DNA of 64,000 bases from Lobulomyces angularis. Taxonomy: Eukaryota; Chytridiomycota; Chytridiomycetes; Lobulomycetales; Lobulomycetaceae. Location: contig JADHYX010000078.1 in NCBI GenBank assembly GCA_027604685.1, positions 1 to 64,000 on the forward strand. The letters are read 5' to 3'. Position numbers and translations under genes: made by a program. The number at the start of each line of letters is the position of its first letter. Position 1 is the first letter of the stretch. Below are positions 56,212-64,000 of the stretch, piece after piece. The notes under the pieces are model-generated. The model was not told the origin of the DNA. It did not search any database and worked only from the letters and a program-made list of their open reading frames with translations.

Positions 56212-59200
56212 TTAATCCTGAGTTTTTGTAAGGCAACTCTGATTACCAGTTTCATGATGTTGTATTGTAGCAGATTTTTTTTTTAACCCAAAAGGGCTTA
56301 ACGGCCCAATGTTGTGGATACATTCCCATCTAGCAAACCACGCAGCAGCATAAGTTAAATCTTCACCTTTCCAAGCTTTACAAACAGCTCTTGCCGCCTT
56401 TGAGCAGTTTAAAAACGTTAGAGGTGTTTTTTTATTGTTTTCATTTTCACTGTCATCTAATATATAAGGAGATTTTGGTGATTCATTTCCAGAAAGTAAT
56501 GTTTTTAGAGATTCCCTTTGAAGGTCAGTTTTGACATAATGCCATGGGCTAACCCAAAGATCCCTTATTACGTTAAAATTTAGATCAATAAGAACCAAGC
56601 CAAGTATTGATCCAAGAATCGAAATACTCCAAATCTGAATTTGAATATCTCCAAGAACAAAAATAAGTCCTAAACTATCATAGCCAAATTCTCCCAAGTA
56701 TGGCCAGACTATTGAATAAATAGCCTGAAATAACCACCAACCTCCAATAGAAAAAAAAGCAGCAAGAAAAGTGAATATCGTCCAGTTGTGTGATTCCAAA
56801 AAGGAAATTTTCATGGTTACCAATAATATAACAAGAGTGTAAGATACTGTTCCTATAGATATTAAACTACTCTCGCTAAATTTTCCTGTAGCATCAGAAA
56901 AAAAGATTTGTTGTAAAAAATTGTTTGCACTGCCGAAGGATCTATTGGATAAGAATGTGCCATTTAAGATATACGCTAGACCACCGTTGTAGCAATAAAA
57001 AGGTACAATTACAGCAATCGCAGCATGGATCAGTCCTTGACAAACCCACCTAATAAATAAGGGGATGTTGTAGTAATGGTTTACTTGTCCACTTCGATAC
57101 AGTTCTGGAACGTTTAATAATGTACTAATATTTAAATCCTTTTCAAACATTCCAACAACTAATACAGGTAATGAAGAAAACAATATGTTGTATACAGATA
57201 GCGTCCAAGGTTCAAAAAGTGAGGTTCCACTCCAGGCGGCCCAGTTTTGAAAAAAAAGTTGGCACATATAGCATGTTACGCTTTTGTAGAAGGTACCTAA
57301 TGTAAACAAAGCAACCCGTTGGTAGCTGTAACGTCCATGAACAAACAAGAGCGGTTGTAAAAATCTAAATTGAGCAATCGCATAATCTGATGTGCGGCTA
57401 GCAGCTAATCCTTCTCTACCGGTAATACCAACACCAACGTGCGCACTCTCTAACATAGGAATGTCATTGGCACCGTCTCCAATCGCTAAAGTAACACCAC
57501 TGACTTTTCTCATTTTAAACACATTTATTACTGAATACAGAAAAGAGCGCGGTGTACTGTACAACCCAATTACACCATCAGGGGATTTTTTTAACATGTT
57601 TTTTACATTTGAAACAACAAAAGATTTTTGTGAAGGTGAAAATCGACAGCAAATTACATTACTACAAGTGACTGCTAATCTGAAAAATTTTGACAACAAA
57701 GTTTCTTCCAGCAAGCCTTTATTTACACTGGAATTTGATTTACCAACATCTTCTACAACTTTAATATATTCCTGTTGCATCACAAGAAACGAATCACCAT
57801 CAACTATTGCAACTACATGTTTGCTGGGATGAGATAAAATTCCTTGCTGTTCTGGTGTTTTTAAATCCAAAAGTGTTTGTGTTGCATTATTAATGCAAGT
57901 ATTCAATTCTTCTTTGTTACAACTTTTAAACAGTATCAACTCACTGTACTCCTTGATAAGTTCGCAGCTGTAGCCAATATTGATTGCAGTTTCACGTTTG
58001 TCCCCAGTCAACATCCAAACCTTAATTCCTGCTCGTTGCAACTTTTCAATAGTTTCAGGAACTTGAAATTGCAGCTTATCTTCTATTGCCGTAGCTCCAA
58101 GAAAGTTTAAATCGTTTTCTATTTCGTCTTCCAAAGCCTCCATTAACTGCGACCTATTTTCTAGTGATACAGCTGCCTCCTTGTATTTTGTTGACCATAC
58201 TTCGTAGTCCGTTTCACTAATTTCCTTGGTTGCATAAAGCATGGTACGCAGCCCTTCAGTAGCAAATCTACTAACATGTTCCAAGGACGTGGTGAATAAT
58301 TCCTTAGATTGACCCTGCTTTCGAAATACTGCATCTAACCTATCTATAATCACCGAATCTGCACCTTTGCAAATTAGAATAATTTTTCCATCAGGAAAGC
58401 GATATATTACTGACATTCTTTTCCTTTTTGAACTAAATTCCAAAATATTTAATATTTTAAATTCACCAACTTCCCCTTCAAACTCAACTGTAACAGAATC
58501 TACAATTCTAGATTTGAATGTAAAACCTAACTGTTTTGCTCCAGAAACCAATGCAACTTCGTCTGGAGAGGATGACTGGTAAGCTAGAGTGTTTTCTTCT
58601 GTGGATTTTTGTAAAGAACAATCGTGGCAGAGAGCAATAGCTCTTAAAAAATCAACTCCAAGCTCAAAATTTACAGACAAATCTTCCATAGAGAGTTTTT
58701 TAATATCTTCAATAAAATTTTTCGCAGGAAAATCTTTTTCACTGTAAAGAGTAGACTTCGGGTCGTCGATGAGGGAAAATGAAAGCCCTAAGGAAGACAT
58801 CTTTCGAAATATCATAATATTTTCAGTTAATGTTCCTAAATTAAGTTTCAGCCAACAACTTCAAAGTTTTATTTTTATTAAACCTGTCTTATCCGTAAAT
58901 AAATATTGAACTTGACCCAGATCTTCGTTAAGGGAACTGGTATTGGCTTCAGCACATCTCCCTGACGCTTCACAGTACATCATTAAATCATGGTTGATGA
59001 AATATATTTGAACTAATTTCACCATCTCCAAGGTGACATAAAGAGATATTGGTATTAGGGTATTATACAAAATCACGAAAGAAAAAAATGTGGTAACTGG
59101 ATTTTTAGTTTCTCTCAAGTACCAAGGATCACTGACATTCCACGCAACCATATTAACTGTGCTTATAGCAGCTAAAGTTAGGACTGAGCAAAAGATAGCT

Positions 59201-60468
59201 AGTATAATTTTATTAGTAGTTTGGTCAACCATTGGAGATTTATATCGAATTTCTTCATTTGCATTCATTCTGATCTTTGTTTCTTCTCCAGTGTAAGTAG
59301 CTACTCCAATTATGTAACCGCTGTTAGCCAAAGTAGAACCACGTAACAACAATTGACTAGCTGTTAAAGGATATCGTTCTCCCATTTCTAAATAGCCCTC
59401 AAAATGATATAAATTTCCATTAGGAGATTCAGCATGAATTTGAGCTAGTAAAAATTAGGAAAATAAATTCCTTTCATTTAAATACTCTTTAGATGCATGA
59501 GCTTAACATCATCCACAAGAAAGTCATTGGTAACAGGTAAGGCTTGTTTTTGCTTTAAATTTGTTTCGCCATCCAAATTAGCAGTTTCTATGTAACATAT
59601 ACCGTCGCAATTGTCAGTTTTTAATAAAATAAGATCCGCAGGGATGAATTCTTTATCTTTAACTTTTACAATATCTCCAACCTTATTTATAATGATTCAA
59701 GGAAAGATAAGTTTATATAAATTTTTACGGATAACTCCTTCCAATATACAATTTCCCAAGATAAACATCCATTATTTAAGTCGCCTATATATATCAATAA
59801 ATTGAGTAATATTAAGATTAACACTACTTCAATTAGAATTACCAGAAGAGAAAATTTGTTCAGATTTTGGTCTGTTTAAAGACAATTTTTTTTTAGTTAA
59901 ACTCCCCAGTAAGCCACTAGAACTTTTTGTTGAGGAAAATTTTAATCTTTGTACATAAGTATGGTTTTCCTTTGAATCATGTAAATGTCTGTGATAATCG
60001 TCATAAGCTTCTCTTAACATTGAAAATGAAACAAACATCATAAGAGGCACTATAGTAGTGAAACGTCTGTTATAAAAAATTTAAAATTAAAATACATGGT
60101 AAATCATAAATATACCCAGTAGGACTCCAATCAGGCACAAATTGTAAACAAGAAATAAATAAAAAATATATATTTGCAAATTTAGTGAATTGAAAATATA
60201 ACTGTTTTGGAAGAAAGGTGAATAGGGTATATTGCGCAGTTCTAATTTGGTTGTTAATAAAAGATAAATATTTATCTTTTAAAAAAAAATGTGAGGCTTC
60301 AGTTAATAAATTAGCTATTGAGGTTGGAATAAATTTTGGTTTAACTTTGAAGTAAGGTTTATCAGGGTCAAAATTTAAGAGTAGAGGAGTTTTTAAAGAA
60401 GGTTCAATTTGAATAGATCTTCCACTAACAGAATTCAAAGAAGCAACAGGTATATTATTTTGCTCCAT
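56212..60468 (-). CDS. P4-type ATPase (phospholipid flippase)
   Basis: Moves phospholipids from the outer to the cytosolic leaflet. The start [13 protein letters not shown] (60468) is followed by [20 protein letters not shown] with [20 protein letters not shown], and [20 protein letters not shown]. The actuator domain has [14 protein letters not shown] and [12 protein letters not shown]4 carries [15 protein letters not shown] (the flippase PISL motif), and the phosphorylation site is DKTGTLTEN, split by an intron at about 58853-58885. A large exon then gives [38 protein letters not shown] and [20 protein letters not shown], and the C-terminal TM bundle with [16 protein letters not shown] and [15 protein letters not shown]. 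All catalytic residues are present. P4-ATPases usually pair with a CDC50 subunit, which is not in this window. The subclass (Dnf- or ATP10-like) is not settled. Confidence 0.93.
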
Positions 60469-60678
60469 TGAAGAAAGTTGAAAAAGATGAGATTAATGAG
60501 CAAGATTTAGAATTCAAACTACAAAAAAATTCAAACAAATGAGGGCAGGGTGATGGACGAAAATGCACACATTGTTGAGTGATTGGTTAAAAAAAGAATC
60601 AATAAAAAAAAAATAAAAAATTAAGAAAACAGCTTTAAATTTATTTATCAATAAAAAACTACTTGTTACAAGAAAATA
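60469..60678. promoter_or_regulatory. Divergent promoter between flippase and ODAD4
   Basis: Only about 210 bp separate the two divergent start codons, so both promoters must be compact or shared. No specific motif is recognised. Confidence 0.35.
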
Positions 60679-61860
60679 ATGGCAGATGCATCGGATGGTG
60701 AGGTTATATTATCTCCAGAAGAAATTATGGCGACATTTGTTTCGCTAGCTGCAGAGGGTGATTTGTATGGCCAAAGAGGTAGGAAAACTTTTATAGCAGA
60801 ATAACATATTATAAAACATTAATGAATTTTACTTCTCACCTCTGAAATACAAACAAACTTGTATCATCACTAACAACTTTCAAGGGTTTTTTGTTGAAGC
60901 TATTGAATCATACACTCGAGCGTTGTCACTACGACCAGAGGATAAAAATTGTCTAGTTTCAAGATCAAGATGCCATTTACAGGTAGGGGATGCGGACTTA
61001 TCATTATTGGATGCAGAAGAAAGTTTAAAAGAAGACCCAAGCTATTTTAAAGGACAATTTCAAAAAGCAGAAGCGTTATATGCAATGGGTGACTTTGAAA
61101 TGGCTTTGATGTTTTACCATCGAGGAAACAAACTAAGACCCGAGTTAGAAGAGTTTCGAATAGGAATTCAAAAATGCAGGGAAGCCATAGAAAATTCAAT
61201 TGGAGACCCTAAAACATGTAAAATTTCCATTTCACCCAAGTTGAAGAAAGAAGTGCTGCAACTCTTCAGCAACCCACTGAGAAAAGAGAAGGGAAAGGCA
61301 AATGATAAATCTAGCAAGATAGGTGGATATCTTGCATCCACACCAACTAACGTTGTTCCGCAAACTCCAGTCGTATCTACCGTTAACCCTAATAATCCAA
61401 ACTCAGTAAATGCATTTCTTATTCACAGAGGCATTACTCCTCCAGCTACAAGCACGTTAACTCCAGCCATGGAAAGTAAACTATTAGGTACATAGTGTAG
61501 TATAAGATGTTGCATAGTAATTTAATTTTTTTTTATTTAGGGGATCTCTATGACGACAAAGCATATCTTTCTAAATTGTTATCCGACAGGGATCTAATAG
61601 AACATCCAAACGATCACGTACTACGTCTTGTTGCAGAAGGATTGAATTATTTCAATACAAGAATTGACTTCTGGAGACAGCAAAATCCACTATATGCAAG
61701 ACAAACCCACCAATTAAAGTATTACAAACCTTTAAAAACCAAACATCATGAGGACGATGTCTTAATAAATAAAAAAAAAATTAAACGCGTTGTTGATGAA
61801 CATAATAAAAAAAATAGAGTGCATTTACCTCCTATTGACCAAAAAAAAGTGGCAACTTAA
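60679..61860 (+). CDS. ODAD4: Outer dynein arm docking complex subunit 4 (TTC25/ODAD4)
   Basis: A TPR protein of the axonemal outer-dynein-arm docking complex. Three exons (60679-60778, 60885-61487, 61541-61860) join in frame: MADASDGEVILSPEEIMATF, AAEGDLYGQRGFFVEAIESY, TRALSLRPEDKNCLVSRSRC, SYFKGQFQKAEALYAMGDFE and MALMFYHRGNKLRPELEEFR. Then come a Pro/Thr-rich linker, LLGDLYDDKAYLSKLLSD, and a C-terminal helix FNTRIDFWRQQNPLYARQ with a basic tail. DFE.AL.FYHRG.KLRPEL.EFR.GIQK and TR..FWRQQ.P.YAR are diagnostic for TTC25. The length of about 340 residues is on the short side, lacking the late C-terminal TPRs of animal proteins. Its presence shows that the organism builds, or recently built, motile cilia. 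Confidence 0.92.
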
Positions 61861-62275
61861 TTGGTGATTGTATACCTAGTTTCAGTTCTTTTGTTACCCC
61901 TATTGCGGAATTTTAATTTTTTTGTAACATTATCTATCCATTATTATAATTACTATACTATTTAACTAAGTAATTTTTTTAATTTCATTTAATATGTAAT
62001 TTTGTAAAGCATTACAATGAAATTAAGGAATTTTTTTTTATCCAATAGAATTCTTATTAGTTGCACTCATTGCATCATTGTATTTTATTTTAATGGGACA
62101 CAATGCAGAAAAACTTTAAATTTAATAATATTTACTATATATATATATTTCCTCTAACAAGTTTAAAACCATGTCTAAAGTATTCAACTTAAAAATTTGA
62201 TTTAATCGATTTATTCCCTACTTTATCATTTTCTTGCATCTAAATTAAGTTCGAATTGGCACCCTCTTTTTTTAA
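61861..62275. other. Convergent 3' intergenic stretch
   Basis: About 415 bp between two convergent genes. AT-rich with a short TA run near 62138-62150. No gene or strong hairpin seen. Confidence 0.45.
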
Positions 62276-63702
62276 TTACAGAGAATAATTAGATTCTTTT
62301 TTTTCATTTTTCAATTCTACTTGCAGCTCATTAATCAATGAATCTAAACTAATGCTTTTATCATTTTTGAGTTGGACTCTGTCTAATGTGGGAGAAAAAT
62401 CTTCGTTATAATATAAATTATACTCTTCCTCTTCGTTTGAAAATTTATTTGTTTGATTAGTTGCCATTCCACCGACCATGATGCTGTTATTGAAGCTGGT
62501 CTCCATTAATTCTTCGTTTTTTTCCTCTATCAGTTCACTGCCATTAACATCAAATGACCTTACAATATTTAAACTCTGTTTGCTATAGCCACTTCTTGGT
62601 CTAACTTTGGCGGTTTCGCCGACTTTGGAATTTGTAGTTTGATAGTAATTACCATCTGTGGATCTTTTACTATCAATACCCATTAAACTTTTTTCTTTAA
62701 CGTAAGTCTTTCTAAAATATTGAACTACTTTTTCTATCACTTGGTTATTTCCAGAAAAAAATTCGTTGGTTACATTTTCTACTTCTACTAATTTTACAGT
62801 ACCAAGTCCCACATATGAATTGCTTATTACTGAAGCAATACTTTGTTCAAAAGAAGTGCCTCCATGAATCAGTAATAGCATTCCGATGTCTGTTTTAAAG
62901 GACTTTGATATCATACATAATATATTACTGCCTTTAATAAATCAAAATTATTTACTTAAATGTTTTCAATCTGTTTATTACCTAATTTTTCTGTAAATCC
63001 TGATATAACTTTTTCGTTATTTGAAACATCTGAATCTTTGCACACGCCTTTTATATAATCTTTAAAGTCATTTATTGGTGAAAGCATTAAAAAATGTAAA
63101 TTTTTTTTCTTCGGTTCCAACTTATTATTAATGTAACATTGGTTTTTTGCTTCTACAACCCAACAACAAGTTAATCCCTGCGCTATGATATAATCTGGTT
63201 TATAAATTGTATCGACTGTTCTATAAAAGCTTAGTATTAACTCTCCAACATTATTGGTGCTGGAATATTTGAATATATCAGAGTAGAAATCAAATAAAAT
63301 CAACTTTACTCCATTGTTCACTAATGGCTGAATTAACTCGAACATCTCTGAAGCAGGGCAACCCCAATCTTGCAGGACTAGGCAGCACACATTTGAAGTA
63401 GAGTTTCCGAATTCGTAGCCACTAATTTTCAGATTGATTAATTTATCCTCATTTATATCAATACTAATTTTTTTCCCATTTTTATGCGAATAATCTGTAG
63501 ATACTTTTTTTGGAGGTTGAAACTATATTTATTTTTTATTTTTTTTTTAAAAGAAATGGTTTAATTCAATTTTTTTTTATTTATATAATAGCTTTACAAA
63601 GAAATTTATTAATTGCTGTTCCGCCGAAGTAAAGGAAAATGTTGCTTTTGAAAATTTTGATTTTATATTTTCATGAGGTAAAGTGCTCGCTCCAGAACCC
63701 AT
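62276..63702 (-). CDS. Putatively N-myristoylated protein with a degenerate alpha/beta-hydrolase-like core
   Basis: Not assigned to a named family. The ATG at 63702 gives MGSGASTLPHEN, which fits an N-myristoylation signal (Gly2, Ser/Thr6). An intron (GTAAAG to AATATAG) joins it to FQPPKKVSTDYSHK. The core reads NVCCLVLQDWGCPASEMFEL, LVNNGVKLILFDFYSD, PDYIIAQGLTCCWVVEA, LHFLMLSPINDF and MLLLIHGGTSFEQSIASVI. The pattern of beta-strand, small loop, helix, and then I-x-Q-G-L-x-C where hydrolases have G-x-S-x-G resembles an alpha/beta hydrolase whose nucleophile elbow lacks the Ser. If the Cys is not catalytic, this is probably a binding protein. The C-terminal third is hydrophilic and probably disordered. 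The role is unknown. Confidence 0.5.
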
Positions 63703-64000
63703 TTTTAAAGTTTCCTAAACTTTTTTTTTTTTTTGAACTCCGGTAGTGTTGATAGGAAAAAATTCATACTCTTGCTGTTGATACCACTATGAAAAACAAG
63801 GTGATTTTAAATAATTATAAAAAATTTATTCATAATGGTGTAGGGACCAGGAAAACGGAGAGGTGATTTTGCCTCTCCTACTGAGAATACATGAATGGAC
63901 TTGAAAAATCTTTTTAAAAAAAAAAAAAAATTATGAAATAATTTCTCGTAGTTTCTGCATAAAATTTATAAGTAGTATTTAAAAATAAAAACAAATTATT
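63703..64000. other. Window-edge stretch, no supported gene
   Basis: The promoter side of the hydrolase-like gene. On the plus strand an ATG at 63791 could splice (GTGATT to GTGTAG) to GPGKRRGDFASPTENT and a stop, a 20-residue product that I do not believe. Otherwise AT-rich. Confidence 0.4.

Noticed and set aside
57392..57832. 146-codon plus-strand frame inside the flippase gene
   Set aside because: Antisense to the GDGAND region of an intact P4-ATPase exon, with no features of its own.
1..64000. CRISPR arrays, tRNA or rRNA genes
   Set aside because: No regularly spaced repeats and no cloverleaf or rRNA core sequence noticed. A tRNA-scanning program should confirm.

Overview
The window is nuclear DNA from a compact, very AT-rich eukaryote. 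Genes alternate on both strands, lie a few hundred bases apart and are cut by many short GT-AG introns (roughly 30-100 nt), often inside invariant motifs. TAA, TAG and TGA all act as stops. The gene set looks opisthokont and close to fungi: an Slp1-like Cdc20, a Ymc1-type carrier, a trehalose synthase/phosphatase fusion, an mpaB-type oxygenase and a scrap of translation factor EF-3. It also holds cilium genes: ODAD4 and a CIMIP1-like inner microtubule protein. Together these suggest a flagellated early-diverging fungus or a close relative (Rozella-, aphelid- or chytrid-like). This is inference; no marker gene settles the species.

Layout. 0-2 kb: a decayed copy of a bacterial-type erythromycin-esterase-family gene. 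2-14 kb: AAR2, an mpaB-type oxygenase, Cdc20, a DHHC palmitoyltransferase, a HAUS4-like augmin subunit and a trehalose-6-phosphate synthase/phosphatase. 14-19 kb: a leucine-rich-repeat relic, an unassigned WD40 protein and proteasome subunit Rpn8. 20-34 kb: a kinesin-3, an ECHDC1-like crotonase, a CIMIP1-like protein and Mediator subunit Med13. 34.4-38.2 kb: a graveyard holding a broken Fanzor (eukaryotic TnpB-like nuclease), an incomplete membrane protein, and scraps of EF-3 and carbamoyl-phosphate synthase in opposite orientations. 38-51 kb: histone H2A with an SQEY tail, a CSC1/TMEM63 channel, an LRR membrane protein, the CAF-1 large subunit and a mitochondrial carrier. 51.6-52.5 kb: a second, different Fanzor-like relic. 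52.7-63.7 kb: SARAF, glycerol-3-phosphate dehydrogenase, a P4-ATPase flippase, ODAD4 and a putatively myristoylated hydrolase-like protein. A run of 10 N marks an assembly gap at 55489-55498.

The intact genes are mostly independent housekeeping functions (splicing, cell cycle, chromatin, transcription, proteasome, trafficking, lipid and sugar metabolism). The unusual content is the debris between them: two classes of RNA-guided-nuclease relic, an apparent bacterial gene that has died, and a patchwork of host-gene fragments. I found no convincing tRNA, rRNA, CRISPR array or intact transposon. Exon boundaries were read by eye, so gene ends given as spans are more reliable than internal splice sites.
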